Shown: positions 8,738 to 18,971, counted from the first letter of the stretch. The stretch: 64,000 nucleotides of DNA from Dinghuibacter sp964544695 (GCA_964544695.1 CAZJDB010000216.1:1-64000), one strand, 5' to 3'. Notes: a model not told the origin generated them from the sequence alone. Numbers and translations are program-made.

Positions 8738-11110
8738 ATGATGTTTGCCACCCTCGCCTGGAGGAACCTCCAAAAAAGCAAGGCGTACTCCGCCATCAAC
8801 ATCTTCGGCCTCGCCCTGGGCATGGCTATCGCCCTTATGATCGGTTTGTGGATTTGGGACGGCCTGTCCTACAACCATTACCATACCAACCATGCTACGG
8901 TCGCCGAGGTCATGAGCGTCGTGACCTACAATGGGGTGAGGGATGCGAGCCCGGCAGTATCCCGTCCCGTGGGTATTGAATTGGGGACGAAGTGGCGTTC
9001 ACTGTTCCAAAGGGTCGCCATGGTTCCCTGGGATGAAATGCACATTCTCGCGGTGGGGGACAAGAAGCTGAATGAAAAGGGTATGGTCGCGCAACCCGAA
9101 TTCCCCGCCATGATGTCGATCCGCATGACCGAGGGACAGCAAAGTGTGTTGAATGACGTGAGTTCAATCCTGATCAGCGCTTCCATGGCCCATGAGTTTT
9201 TCGGAAACGAAGATCCCATGGGGAAGACCCTGCGTATGGACAACCAGACGGACCTTAGGGTGGGCGGCGTATTCGAGGACCTGCCCAGGAATTCCACCTT
9301 CAACGAAGCCAAATACTTTTATAGCTGGGAAAAATATGTTACCCTCAATGACATCTGGATGAAGGGCACTGAAACGAAATGGGATAACAGCAGCTGGAGA
9401 TTATTTGTGCAATTGCAGCCTAATGTGACCATGGCCCAGGCCGATAAGGCGATCCGGGAGATCATCCGTCCTCATTACCAGGACGGGAATGAAGAACTTA
9501 CGCTGATGCCCATGGATAAATGGTACCTCAACAACACGTGGAAAAACGGGAAGTTCGAAGGCGGCCGCATCCAATTTGTCTGGTTGTTCGGGATCATCGG
9601 CGTATTCGTGCTGTTGCTGGCGTGCATCAACTTCATGAACCTTTCTACGGCGCGTAGCGAGCGCCGCGCCAAGGAGATCGGTATCCGGAAAACGCTGGGT
9701 TCGCGGAGGGGACAGGTCATCGGACAATTGCTGAACGAATCGCTGCTGGTGGCTTTCCTGGCTTTGCTCGTGGCGCTTGGGTTGGTTATTTTATCGCTGC
9801 CCTATTTCAACAGCATTTCGGAAAAGGATATGCATATCCCGTGGGATCGTGCGATTTTCTGGGTTCTCGTTGGCGGATTCACGGTATTTACAGGATTGAT
9901 CGCGGGCAGCTATCCGGCTTTGTATCTCTCCAGCTTCCAGCCCATCAAGGTGCTGAAGGGCACCTTCAGGGTTGGTCGCCTGGCCTCGTTGCCGCGCAAA
10001 ATCCTTGTCGTCATCCAATTCACCGTGTCGGTCAGCCTCATCATCGGGACCCTGATCGTTTTCAAACAAATCGAGTATGCCAAGAACCGGCCTGTGGGTT
10101 ATTCGCGCGAAGGATTGATCGTGCTGGACGTCAATACGCCGGAAATCAAAGGGCACTACAACTCCCTGCGGGACGACATGCTGGCCTCGGGGGGCGTAGC
10201 CGACATGGCTGAATCGAGTGGTGAAATGACGTCCGCCGAAATCCACTCGGAGGATTTCCAATGGGCGGGAAAGGATCCGAATTCAAAACCGGATTTCATC
10301 AACGTCGCGGTGACCCACGACTACGGAAAGACCGTGGGCTGGTCCGTCAAGGAAGGACGCGATTTTTCCAGGGACTTCCCCACGGACAGTCAGGCGTACG
10401 TCCTGAACGAATCCGCCGCGAAGCTGATGGGCATCGCCCATCCCATCGGCATGAAGATAACTTATGGAGGCTTATTCACCTCTACTGTCATCGGGGTCGT
10501 CCATGATATGGTCATGGGATCTCCCTACGAGCACGTCAAGCCCACCATCTTTTTCATGAGCTATGGGTGGACCGCCAACATCCTCGTCCGGCTGAAGCCT
10601 ACGTTGAGCGTCAAGGACGCCCTGGCCAGGATCGAGCCCGTGTTCCGGAAGCACAATCCGGCCAGCCCTTTTACTTACCGCTTTTCGGACCAGGAATACT
10701 CCAGGAAGTTCGCCGACGATCAACGGATCGGCAACCTGGCGGGTATATTCTCGGTACTGGCGATCATCATTTCATGCCTGGGTCTTTTCGGCCTGGCGAG
10801 CTTCGTGGCCGAGCAGCGCAGGAAGGAAATGGGCGTCCGGAAAGTCCTGGGGGCTTCGATGTACGACATCTGGTCCCTGCTGTCGCGCGAGTTCGTTTTC
10901 CTGGTGTTGTTATCCTGCGCCATTGCCACGCCTATATCGTGGTACTATCTTTCCGGCTGGCTGGAAAGATACTCGTATCGCACGTCTATTTCCTGGTGGG
11001 TATTCATCGGGGCTTCTGTCGGGGCACTTCTCATCACATTGGCGACGGTCAGTTACCAGGCTTTTAAGGCGGCTTTGGCTAATCCGGTTCAGAGCTTGCG
11101 CACGGAATAG
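8738..11110 (+). CDS. FtsX/MacB-like ABC transporter permease, tandem copy 2 (790 aa)
   Basis: Paralogue of the gene just upstream, with the same domain order and the motifs KEIGIRKTLGSRR and KEMGVRKVLGA. Long stretches agree base for base with copy 1, for example around 7246-7290 versus 9628-9675 and 8262-8300 versus 10635-10675, which points to recent duplication or ongoing gene conversion. Two ATG codons stand together at 8738 and 8741; either can be the start. Transcription ends at the hairpin region that begins near 11121. Confidence 0.87.
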   Translation: MMFATLAWRNLQKSKAYSAINIFGLALGMAIALMIGLWIWDGLSYNHYHTNHATVAEVMSVVTYNGVRDASPAVSRPVGIELGTKWRSLFQRVAMVPWDEMHILAVGDKKLNEKGMVAQPEFPAMMSIRMTEGQQSVLNDVSSILISASMAHEFFGNEDPMGKTLRMDNQTDLRVGGVFEDLPRNSTFNEAKYFYSWEKYVTLNDIWMKGTETKWDNSSWRLFVQLQPNVTMAQADKAIREIIRPHYQDGNEELTLMPMDKWYLNNTWKNGKFEGGRIQFVWLFGIIGVFVLLLACINFMNLSTARSERRAKEIGIRKTLGSRRGQVIGQLLNESLLVAFLALLVALGLVILSLPYFNSISEKDMHIPWDRAIFWVLVGGFTVFTGLIAGSYPALYLSSFQPIKVLKGTFRVGRLASLPRKILVVIQFTVSVSLIIGTLIVFKQIEYAKNRPVGYSREGLIVLDVNTPEIKGHYNSLRDDMLASGGVADMAESSGEMTSAEIHSEDFQWAGKDPNSKPDFINVAVTHDYGKTVGWSVKEGRDFSRDFPTDSQAYVLNESAAKLMGIAHPIGMKITYGGLFTSTVIGVVHDMVMGSPYEHVKPTIFFMSYGWTANILVRLKPTLSVKDALARIEPVFRKHNPASPFTYRFSDQEYSRKFADDQRIGNLAGIFSVLAIIISCLGLFGLASFVAEQRRKEMGVRKVLGASMYDIWSLLSREFVFLVLLSCAIATPISWYYLSGWLERYSYRTSISWWVFIGASVGALLITLATVSYQAFKAALANPVQSLRTE

Positions 11111-11120
11111 AGTCCGCCTC

Positions 11121-11191
11121 GGGGGGGGTGGCGGGCCTCTCCGAATGCGCCCCTGCGGGAAGCGCATTCGGAGAGGTCCGTCACCCCTCCC
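11121..11191. terminator. Long GC-rich hairpin between convergent genes
   Basis: A perfect 15-bp stem (11136-11150 with 11162-11176) closes an 11-base loop, and pairing continues with a few mismatches to about 11121 and 11191, close to 30 bp in all. It separates the permease pair from the convergent PKD gene. There is no T tract directly after the stem, so it may act as a factor-dependent terminator, an mRNA 3'-end protector or a small palindromic element rather than as a classical terminator. Confidence 0.55.
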
Positions 11192-11195
11192 TGGC

Positions 11196-11265
11196 AGCCC
11201 TGCGGCGGAGCCACGGAAAAGCCTGCGGCGCAGCCGCAAAAAGCCCTGCGGCGCAGCCGCTAAAA
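11196..11265. repeat. Three tandem 22-24-bp GC-rich repeats
   Basis: Three adjacent units share the core GCCTGCGGCG(C/G)AGCC and end in a short A-run. Units two and three each contain the small palindrome GCGGC-GCA-GCCGC. They lie in the 162-base gap between convergent genes, next to the hairpin at 11121-11191, and do not code for anything recognisable. Confidence 0.6.
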
Positions 11266-11272
11266 AGGCGCG

Positions 11273-14200
11273 TTAGCGCATTAGCACGACGGTTCCCTTG
11301 AGATTATATTTCTCGCCGGTTTCGCAGGTGACTTCGAGGATGTATACGTATGCATCTGGGGGCATTGGCCTGCCTTGATAGGTGCCGTCCCAACCGGAAT
11401 CCTCTGAATTGATCGCGATGTTGTCGCGCGTAAAGACGGGGCGACCCCAGCGGTCATAGATTTGGAAATGGTCTATGGTCTTGATGCCCTTGCCCATGGG
11501 GTAGAACTTATCGTTGTGGCCGTCACCATTGGGGGTGAAGGCACTGGGCATGGTCACGGCGTCTTCACGGCATATCAGCGTGATCATCTCCGAGGCCGTG
11601 GCGGTGCATCCGTCGGTGGTGCTCACTGTGACCGTATAAGTGGTCGAATTATTTGGGAAGGCTTGGGGACTGGCACAGCTATCGCAGCTCAGCCCGCTGG
11701 CCGGACTCCAGCCATACGACGTCACGTCGGAGCTGGCCGTGGGTGTCAGGGTGACCCCTATGCCTGCAGGGGTCTGCACGCTCCCCGGGAGGCTTACGGT
11801 GGGTATCGGCATGACGTTGACCGTTATGGTCGTAGTATCCGCAAAACAATGGAACAAATCCTGACCGATGACGGTATAGGTGATCGTGCTTTGGGGGTCT
11901 GCTACGGCGCTTCCTCCATTTACGCTATTCAAGCCGGTAGTGGGAGACCATTGGTAGGTACCGGCACCCGTGGCGGTCAGGGCTACGGAGTTGCCCAGGC
12001 ACACGAAGGTGTCGGCGGGTAACCGAAGCACGACTTCCGGAATGACTTGAATGGTGGTCGAGTCGGTGCGTATGCACCCGGCTAAACTCCCGGTGACAAC
12101 ATACGTCGTGTTCGAGGCCGGTGATGCCTTGGGTGACGAGCTGGTGTCGGAGGTCAATCCGGCCACGGGACTCCAGGAGTAAACGGGGCCCATGTTGACA
12201 TTCAACTGCACCGAATCCCCCTGGCAAATGGTCGCCTTGATGGGCGTCAGGCCCAGCACGGGATAAGGATTCACCGTCAACAGCGCTACACTGGTATCGA
12301 AGCAGCCGTTCAGGCCGAGGACTAGTCGTATGGTATCCTGACCGGTGGTAAAGACCTGTGCCGGGGGTTGCGCGAGGGTGCTCGTATCGACCGGGCCGAA
12401 GCTCCATGACCAGGTGGTGGGCGCCATGGCCGGGGACGCGCCAAAGGTTACCGAATCCCCCGCGCAAACGGTGGTGGGACCAGTGATGGGCGCGCGGACG
12501 CTGGGATTTACAACGACGCTATCCACCGCTGTAACGGAGCAGCCGGTAGGTGCGGTGACGGTAGCCAGGGCCAGGTATGTGCCTGGGATCGTGAAATCAA
12601 AGAAAGGTTGCACCTGATCCGAGGTATCGGCGCCCACGCTCCAATGCCACGTCAGCGTCTCGTGGAGACTGTCCTGCGCATAGCTGAACACCGTGTCGAC
12701 GAACTGCACCAATCCCGAATCACAGAAGTTGATACGTGGCATGGGGCTCACGTGCAGGGTATCCATGGTCAGGGGGGTCTTGGGATTGAAGGTACCCTGG
12801 CAACCCGTCGAATCCGTCAGGATCAGGGCGGGGTTGTAAACCCCCGGATTGATATAGGTATGCGATTGCACCGTGTCGCTGGAACTCAGGACCGTTCCAT
12901 CCCCGAAATCCCAGGTATACGACACCGCAAACTTGGCGCTGGCCGTGAGGGTGACGGTGGAGGGAATGCACGCCACGACGATATTGGAGTTTATGGTGGC
13001 CACCGGTCCCTTTACTGTGAGGGTATCCGTCACCACCACGTTAGTTCCCGCGGCACCGTAGGCGGTGAGCGTTACAATGTAATTCCCCGGTTCCAGGTAG
13101 GTATGGCTGGGGGTGGGGTTGTTGTCCGCCGTAGCTCCGTCTCCAAAGGTCCATACGAGGCTGTCCGCGGCAAACGTATTGCTGATGAAACTGGCCAGCA
13201 TGGGGGGGCAGTTGGCGCTGTTGATGTATTGGGTCGTATACGTGAAGGTGGCATTCAGGTCTTCCACGGGGACGGGCTTGATCACGGTGTCTACGCACGT
13301 CCCGCCTCCGCTGCCCGTGGCGATCAGCCGGACAGTGTCGACGATGGTCGTGGGATAGTTGTGCGTCACCGACACGGGGTTGGTGGACGTGGACCCGTCG
13401 CTGTAGAAGTACCACACGTAGGTCGCGCCCCCGGCGCCCGTACTGGTATTGTTGAAGGTCGCGGTGGTTCCAGGTGTTAGATAGGTAGGCGTCCAGTCGA
13501 AGTTGGCCTTCGGCCCGATCACCTGTACGCTCGAATACGTTACCGAGGTGGTTGCGGAGCAGCCAAGGGAATCGGTGACGGTCAAACTTGGCTGATAGGT
13601 GCCCGGCGTTGCGTATAGGTGCATGACGGTGTCGCCGGTTAACCTCGTCGCGAGGCTGTCATCCCCGAAGTTCCACTGCCATTTGACGATGGGCACGCTG
13701 TCTTTTGAACTATCGGTAAACGTAACGGGGAACTTGTAACACAGGTTGGCGCCCTGCACACCAAATCCGGGAATGGGGCCATTGATCTTGACGGGAATGA
13801 AATTGCTGGTATCGTAACAACCGAAATACTGGGACGCGGTGATCACTCGAAGGCTGTCCTTGCCCGTGGTCAGGCCGTTCACGTTGGCATTGTCGGTGGT
13901 GGCGAAGCCCCCGTTCCCTGCGAAGGTGCTGCTGTCCCCATATTGCCAGGTATTGATGCTGTAATATGTCCCGTTTCCATTGGCAACGCTTTGGTAGTTC
14001 GTATCCACGCCGTTGATCTGGAAGGGGAGGGGTGACCCCGCGCAAATGGCGGCGACCGTCGAACTGAGGATTGGATTCTGTTTGAGCAGCACGAATACTT
14101 TTGCGGTGTCCGTGACCGTGCAGGCGCCGCTTGTGCTGGTGAGCACCACGGTGTAAGCCCCCGATTTCGCATAGGTATGGTAAACCGTGTCCGCCAACGA

Positions 14201-16156
14201 AGAGACCGGCGCAGTGCCGTCTCCGAAATTCCAGGTAGAGGCAGTCGCCATCGTGGCGGAGTCAATGAAAGTCATCGTGGCGCGGTTGCTGTCGCAGGTG
14301 TTCAGAGCCTTGATATTGGGGAAGGGGGCCACGACTTTGATGTAGTTGACGCGGATTGCGGTATCCGAGCAGCCGGGGTTCGAGGCTACCAGGGTGACGG
14401 TATAGGTACCCGTATCGCCATACGAATAATAGGCCGGGTTCCCGTTGTTCACCAAAGTGACGCCGTTCCCGTAATTCCAGGTATAGGTACTGGCATTCCC
14501 CGTGGACTGGTTGTTGAAGGGCACCGCCGTGTTTCCGCAAATGACGGTGTCGGGCGAATTGAAGGCGGCGTGGGGCTTGGGATATACCACGACGGGGATG
14601 ATGTTCGACACGCCATGGCAACCGTGGTTGGTGGTGAAGGACAGCTGAATATCATAGGTGCCGGGCTCCGAATAGGAATGCGTGGGATTGGGGCCCGTCC
14701 CCGTGGTACCGTCTCCGAAGTTCCAGTTGTACTGGGTGATGGTATCTGGAGACACGGCGCCCAGGGCCACGTTGATGATGGCGCAGACGCTGTCCGAGGT
14801 GGAGGTGGTTTGGACGGCTGCGATGGTGGCGACCGGCGGCTGAATCGTCAGGGGCTTGGATACGGTGCCCATACAGCCATTGGCGGCAGTAATGGTCAGG
14901 GTCGGCATGTAAGTGCCGTTTGCGCCGTAGGTGAAGCTGGGCGCGCGGCTGCTGGCAGTGTCGCCCGGAAGACCATCGAAATTCCAGGCCCATTTGACCG
15001 CCCCCGCGCTGGTATCCTGGAAGGAAACGAGTGCCGGCGCCCCGCACACCGAATCCATGGCGATCACAAAGCCCGCGGGGTTTAGCCCCTTGAGGACGGT
15101 GACCGGCTTGGAGGCGCTGACGATGCAGGCTCCGAAGGTCTCGCTCAACGTAACCGTGTATGTCCCGGGGGCGCTAAAGTCATGCGTTGCAGGCGAGCCG
15201 GTGGCCGTACCGCCGTCCCCGAAGTTCCAGGCAGCGGTGCCCGGCGGGTTGGTAAGATCGGTAAAAAGAGCCGCCGTTCCCGAGCACGTGATGTTGGGCA
15301 CACTGAAGGTCGGGTTGAAATCGGAGGCGTTGACGAGCTGCGTCTTCACCGTGGTGCTGCTGCATCCGTCCGAGCTGCTCACGGTCAGGGTCACTGTATA
15401 CAACCCCTTGGAAGCATACACGTGGGAGGGGTTGGCGTTGGTGGACGTGGTCCCGTCCCCGAAATTCCACAGGTAGGACAGGGTACCGGGGCCGGAGGAG
15501 GTATTGGTGAATATGACGGGGTCGTTGATGTTACACAGTGTCGTGGAGTCCGCGGTGAAGCTTGCGCTCACGGGCGGATACACGTTGACGATATTGTTTT
15601 GGGTCACGCTGCTGGTGCAACCGAAGCTGTTGGTCACTGTCAGGCCAACCGAATAGGTCCCTGCGAAGTTGTAGGTGTTGGTGGCGTTATCCGACGTGGT
15701 TGACAGCGTATTCCCGTCCCCGAAGTCCCAGAAATAATTGGTAATGGTGCCCGAACCGGCGACAGAGGTGCTGTAGAAGGCGGGGGTAAGGGGTAAACAA
15801 CCGGTGGTGTTCGCGTCGGTAAAACCCACGATGGGCTTGGGATACACCGTTATCGTCGTGCTGTAGGACGAAGTTACGCCGCCGTCAGTGACGGTAAGCG
15901 TAGCGGTATATGCCTGGGCCGTAGCATAGATAGCCGACTCAGTCGGCGCGTAAGGCGCATTGTTCAGTGAATTTCCGTTCCCGAACACCCAGGTATACGT
16001 TGCCGCAGGCGAAGCGCCTGTAGTCGTATTGGTAAAAGTAACTGCTAATGGGGAACACCCTCCCGTCGTATTCACGGTAAAGTTGGCGGTAAGTTGTGCT
16101 GACGCGCGACCGCAAAGGGCCAGCAGCAGCAGGAGAGCCGGGACACGGAAGGACAT
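11273..16156 (-). CDS. PKD-repeat surface protein with type IX secretion C-terminal domain (1627 aa)
   Basis: A secreted, cell-surface or extracellular protein. Residues 1-20 form a signal peptide ending in ASAQ. The body is a chain of about fifteen immunoglobulin-like PKD domains, recognised by W-x-FGDG or close variants (FGNG, YGNG, FGDD) spaced roughly 80-100 residues apart. Nearer the C-terminus further Ig-like repeats carry CxGDSV motifs. The last 90 residues (from SAFTPNGDGHND to GTVVLMR) match the gliding-motility-associated, type B, type IX secretion sorting domain, which directs export across the outer membrane. No catalytic domain is visible, so adhesion or a scaffold role is likely. 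It is divergent from the receptor gene at 16307. Confidence 0.9.
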   Translation of the reverse strand: MSFRVPALLLLLALCGRASAQLTANFTVNTTGGCSPLAVTFTNTTTGASPAATYTWVFGNGNSLNNAPYAPTESAIYATAQAYTATLTVTDGGVTSSYSTTITVYPKPIVGFTDANTTGCLPLTPAFYSTSVAGSGTITNYFWDFGDGNTLSTTSDNATNTYNFAGTYSVGLTVTNSFGCTSSVTQNNIVNVYPPVSASFTADSTTLCNINDPVIFTNTSSGPGTLSYLWNFGDGTTSTNANPSHVYASKGLYTVTLTVSSSDGCSSTTVKTQLVNASDFNPTFSVPNITCSGTAALFTDLTNPPGTAAWNFGDGGTATGSPATHDFSAPGTYTVTLSETFGACIVSASKPVTVLKGLNPAGFVIAMDSVCGAPALVSFQDTSAGAVKWAWNFDGLPGDTASSRAPSFTYGANGTYMPTLTITAANGCMGTVSKPLTIQPPVATIAAVQTTSTSDSVCAIINVALGAVSPDTITQYNWNFGDGTTGTGPNPTHSYSEPGTYDIQLSFTTNHGCHGVSNIIPVVVYPKPHAAFNSPDTVICGNTAVPFNNQSTGNASTYTWNYGNGVTLVNNGNPAYYSYGDTGTYTVTLVASNPGCSDTAIRVNYIKVVAPFPNIKALNTCDSNRATMTFIDSATMATASTWNFGDGTAPVSSLADTVYHTYAKSGAYTVVLTSTSGACTVTDTAKVFVLLKQNPILSSTVAAICAGSPLPFQINGVDTNYQSVANGNGTYYSINTWQYGDSSTFAGNGGFATTDNANVNGLTTGKDSLRVITASQYFGCYDTSNFIPVKINGPIPGFGVQGANLCYKFPVTFTDSSKDSVPIVKWQWNFGDDSLATRLTGDTVMHLYATPGTYQPSLTVTDSLGCSATTSVTYSSVQVIGPKANFDWTPTYLTPGTTATFNNTSTGAGGATYVWYFYSDGSTSTNPVSVTHNYPTTIVDTVRLIATGSGGGTCVDTVIKPVPVEDLNATFTYTTQYINSANCPPMLASFISNTFAADSLVWTFGDGATADNNPTPSHTYLEPGNYIVTLTAYGAAGTNVVVTDTLTVKGPVATINSNIVVACIPSTVTLTASAKFAVSYTWDFGDGTVLSSSDTVQSHTYINPGVYNPALILTDSTGCQGTFNPKTPLTMDTLHVSPMPRINFCDSGLVQFVDTVFSYAQDSLHETLTWHWSVGADTSDQVQPFFDFTIPGTYLALATVTAPTGCSVTAVDSVVVNPSVRAPITGPTTVCAGDSVTFGASPAMAPTTWSWSFGPVDTSTLAQPPAQVFTTGQDTIRLVLGLNGCFDTSVALLTVNPYPVLGLTPIKATICQGDSVQLNVNMGPVYSWSPVAGLTSDTSSSPKASPASNTTYVVTGSLAGCIRTDSTTIQVIPEVVLRLPADTFVCLGNSVALTATGAGTYQWSPTTGLNSVNGGSAVADPQSTITYTVIGQDLFHCFADTTTITVNVMPIPTVSLPGSVQTPAGIGVTLTPTASSDVTSYGWSPASGLSCDSCASPQAFPNNSTTYTVTVSTTDGCTATASEMITLICREDAVTMPSAFTPNGDGHNDKFYPMGKGIKTIDHFQIYDRWGRPVFTRDNIAINSEDSGWDGTYQGRPMPPDAYVYILEVTCETGEKYNLKGTVVLMR

Positions 16157-16189
16157 GAGGTACGGTTTTCTAATGGATTCGGACTAAAT

Positions 16190-16197
16190 CAAATATA
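16190..16197 (-). promoter_or_regulatory. -7 box for the PKD gene
   Basis: On the minus strand the sequence reads TATATTTG, a perfect TAnnTTTG box. The predicted start of transcription is near 16186, giving a leader of about 30 bases. A weak TTGC stands 19 bases upstream in place of the usual TTTG. Confidence 0.5.
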
Positions 16198-16281
16198 TGA
16201 AAAAGTGCCGACCCCAGCAACCGTTTGCCGCATATTTTCTCCCTTTTGCAGCAATCGGCCCCACCCTTTCCCGAAGCGGAC

Positions 16282-16289
16282 TAGTTTTG
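16282..16289 (+). promoter_or_regulatory. -7 box for the receptor-LytSR operon
   Basis: TAGTTTTG matches TAnnTTTG. It lies inside the longest open reading frame but 18 bases before the GTG at 16307, and so supports that GTG (not the GTG at 16205) as the real start of the receptor gene. No clear -33 TTTG is found at the usual distance. Confidence 0.5.
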
Positions 16290-16306
16290 TATCAAATTCA
16301 ACTTTT

Positions 16307-18964
16307 GTGAGAAAGATTTTGACCCTCTTAGCCATGACCCTGATCACTGCTTCCACTATGGCACAAGCCCCCGGAGGGGCGCCTGCCGGAGGGCCCAAGG
16401 GGGCCCAGGCCGGGCCTCCCACGCTGGGGCGCGCCTTCGGAAAGGTGGCCGACTCCACCGGGAAACCCATCGACCAGGCCAGCGTGTTGTTATTAAAGGC
16501 CACGGTGGACCCAAAGACCCACCAGAAGAAGCTGGTCCTCCTCAAAGGGATGGATACCAAGGCCAGCGGGGAGTTCAACTTTGAAGATTTACCCATCGTA
16601 GGGCAACTGGTCGCCAGGATTTCCGCGGCGGGATATAAGAGCCATGACGTACCGTTCGTGGTCTTTACGCCGGCCGGACCGCCCAAACCGGCAGCGCCGG
16701 GAAGCAACAGCAATCCGATGGCGTCATTGCCGTCTTTTGAAAAAGATCTGGGCACCGTCATGCTGGCTACCGACGTCAAAGAGTTGGCAGCGGTCACTAT
16801 CGACGCCACGCCTCCCGCCATGAAGCTGGAGCTGGATAAGAAGGTCTTCAACGTTGAAAAGAACATCGTCAGCGCCGGTGGAACGGCCGTGGACGTGATG
16901 CGCAATGTGCCTTCGGTGAACGTGGACATAGACGGGAACGTGACCCTGAGGGGAGGCACCCCCACGATCTTCGTGGACGGCAGGCCGACTACCCTGACCC
17001 TGGATGAAATCCCCGCGGATGCCATCGAAAGCGTCGAGGTCATGACCAACCCCAGCGCCAAATATGACGCCTCCAGCGGAGGTTCGGGGATCCTGAACAT
17101 CGTCCTGAAAAAGAACCGTAAGCGTGGCTATAACGGGAACCTGAGCGCCGGGATCGACTCCCACGGAGGGCCCAATGCCCTGGCCAGCTTCAATATCCGC
17201 CAGGGGAAGGTGAACTTCAACGCCACCGGCCTCTACAACGGATTGGACAGCAAGACCACCGGGAATACGAACCGCTATACCTATATCGGCGACACCACCC
17301 ACCTCCTGGAAGGGGACCTGACGCGCAACAAGGGACACTTCCTGTTCGGGCAGGTGGGGTTGGATTATTTCGTGTCCAACCGGACCACTATTTCCGCGTC
17401 TTATTTTAAAGTACACGGGATATTCAATCTCCTCGAGACTTCCCAACTTCAGCAGGACAGCACCATTGGAGGGATAACCAGTCCCATACAATACAGCACG
17501 CGGTATTCAGATAACGGCCGCTGGTTCGACGTCAACGGGGTGCAGTTGGGCATGAAGCATACCTTCAAAAAGGACGGGGAAAATTGGACGGCCGATGGCT
17601 CCTATTTCGGGGTAACCAGCTCGGGCACGGCCAACTATACCACCGATTTTTATACAGGTATGCCGGGTTCGCCGATTGCGTACACGACGTTGCAGCAGAC
17701 GATCGGCACCGCGGCACCCAGCTTTGTCACCATCCAAACCGACTACGCCGACCCCATTGGGTCTAAATCCAAACTGGAAGCTGGTTTGAGGGCATCTTTC
17801 CAGACCCTGACCAACGACAACAGCACGTATTCGCTCGACTCTACCGGCCATAATCCCACCCTGGAGCCCTTCAGCGTGAGCAACTATACCAGCACCAGTG
17901 AGGTTTATGCCGGCTACCTGAACTGGACCAGCGCCCTGGGAAAAAATTTCAGTTACCAGGTCGGGCTGAGGGCGGAAAGCTCCCGGTACCATGGGCTCAT
18001 CACGAGCGATACGTTACCCGCCTTCGAGCACAACTATCCGCTGAGCTTGTTCCCTTCCATATTCCTGTCCCAAAAATTCGCGCACGACAATGAACTGCAG
18101 TTCAGCGCCACGCGGAAGATCAACCGGCCCAGCTTCTTCCAGTTGATCCCATATACTAATTATTCCGACACGCTTAATATAACGAAAGGTAACCCCAACC
18201 TGGTCCCGGAGTTCACGTACAACTTCGAGCTGTCCTATATGAAAACCTTCAAGCACAACAATACGCTGTTGGTCTCGGCTTATTACAAGTACACCACGAA
18301 CCTGATCACGCACTACCAGATCACAGGACCCAACCCCGAGGGCGATACCGTGCTGATCAATACCTACGAGAACGCAACCAATGCCCAGACCTACGGGGCC
18401 GAAGCCACCACCACGGACAACATCACCAAGTGGTGGGACATGTCTTTGAACCTGAATTTATATAACGCGTACATCAATACGAACAACCTCAACGAGCCCA
18501 GCCAGAATGCCATGTGGAGCTGGTTCGGCAAATTCAACAGCAACTTCAAGCTGCCGATGAATTTCACGATGCAACTAACGGCGACGTACCAGTCCAAGAC
18601 CGATCTGCCCGTGAACCAGCAGCAGAACCAGTTCGGGCCGCCCAATTCCCAAACGCAAAGCGCGGCCCAGGGCTACATCAAGTCCTTCTACGGTGTGGAT
18701 TTGGCCATCAAGAAGACCTTCCTGAAGAACCAGGCCGCTTCGGTGACCGTGAGCATTTCGGACATCTTCCGGACGCGCTGGAGCGACCAGTACAGCATCA
18801 GTCCGGGATTGTTCACTCAGGAATTCGACCGGCTCAAGGATCCGCAATTGGTCAGGGTGGTCTTCGCCTACCGTTTCGGAAAAATGGACCTGAACTTGTT
18901 TAAACGGAAAGATTTGAATAACCAGGGCATGCAAGACGCGGGTTCGAGTATGGGGGGTCAATAG
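16307..18964 (+). CDS. Outer-membrane beta-barrel receptor, TonB-dependent type
   Basis: From GTG 16307 the product begins with a signal peptide (MRKILTLLAM... cut after TMAQ). Next come a Pro/Gly/Ala-rich linker, a carboxypeptidase-regulatory-like beta-sandwich (about residues 40-140), a plug-like domain with the segments VDVMRNVPSVNVDIDG and SGILNIVLKK, and a long C-terminal barrel (OMP_b-brl_3 type). I reject the upstream GTG at 16205 because it would place 34 non-hydrophobic residues before the signal peptide and a promoter box inside the gene. Ligand unknown; no SusD partner follows. It is followed after seven bases by a LytS-type kinase and LytTR regulator, so receptor and signalling pair probably form one operon. 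Confidence 0.85.
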   Translation: MRKILTLLAMTLITASTMAQAPGGAPAGGPKGAQAGPPTLGRAFGKVADSTGKPIDQASVLLLKATVDPKTHQKKLVLLKGMDTKASGEFNFEDLPIVGQLVARISAAGYKSHDVPFVVFTPAGPPKPAAPGSNSNPMASLPSFEKDLGTVMLATDVKELAAVTIDATPPAMKLELDKKVFNVEKNIVSAGGTAVDVMRNVPSVNVDIDGNVTLRGGTPTIFVDGRPTTLTLDEIPADAIESVEVMTNPSAKYDASSGGSGILNIVLKKNRKRGYNGNLSAGIDSHGGPNALASFNIRQGKVNFNATGLYNGLDSKTTGNTNRYTYIGDTTHLLEGDLTRNKGHFLFGQVGLDYFVSNRTTISASYFKVHGIFNLLETSQLQQDSTIGGITSPIQYSTRYSDNGRWFDVNGVQLGMKHTFKKDGENWTADGSYFGVTSSGTANYTTDFYTGMPGSPIAYTTLQQTIGTAAPSFVTIQTDYADPIGSKSKLEAGLRASFQTLTNDNSTYSLDSTGHNPTLEPFSVSNYTSTSEVYAGYLNWTSALGKNFSYQVGLRAESSRYHGLITSDTLPAFEHNYPLSLFPSIFLSQKFAHDNELQFSATRKINRPSFFQLIPYTNYSDTLNITKGNPNLVPEFTYNFELSYMKTFKHNNTLLVSAYYKYTTNLITHYQITGPNPEGDTVLINTYENATNAQTYGAEATTTDNITKWWDMSLNLNLYNAYINTNNLNEPSQNAMWSWFGKFNSNFKLPMNFTMQLTATYQSKTDLPVNQQQNQFGPPNSQTQSAAQGYIKSFYGVDLAIKKTFLKNQAASVTVSISDIFRTRWSDQYSISPGLFTQEFDRLKDPQLVRVVFAYRFGKMDLNLFKRKDLNNQGMQDAGSSMGGQ

Positions 18965-18971
18965 TATAGCC

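Noticed and set aside
11462..15703. Several antisense open frames of 180-300 codons within the PKD gene
   Set aside because: They mirror the repeated, low-stop PKD coding sequence and have no start signals or recognisable features.
16205..16306. Upstream extension of the receptor gene to a GTG at 16205
   Set aside because: It adds 34 residues with no signal character and would place a perfect -7 box inside the coding region.
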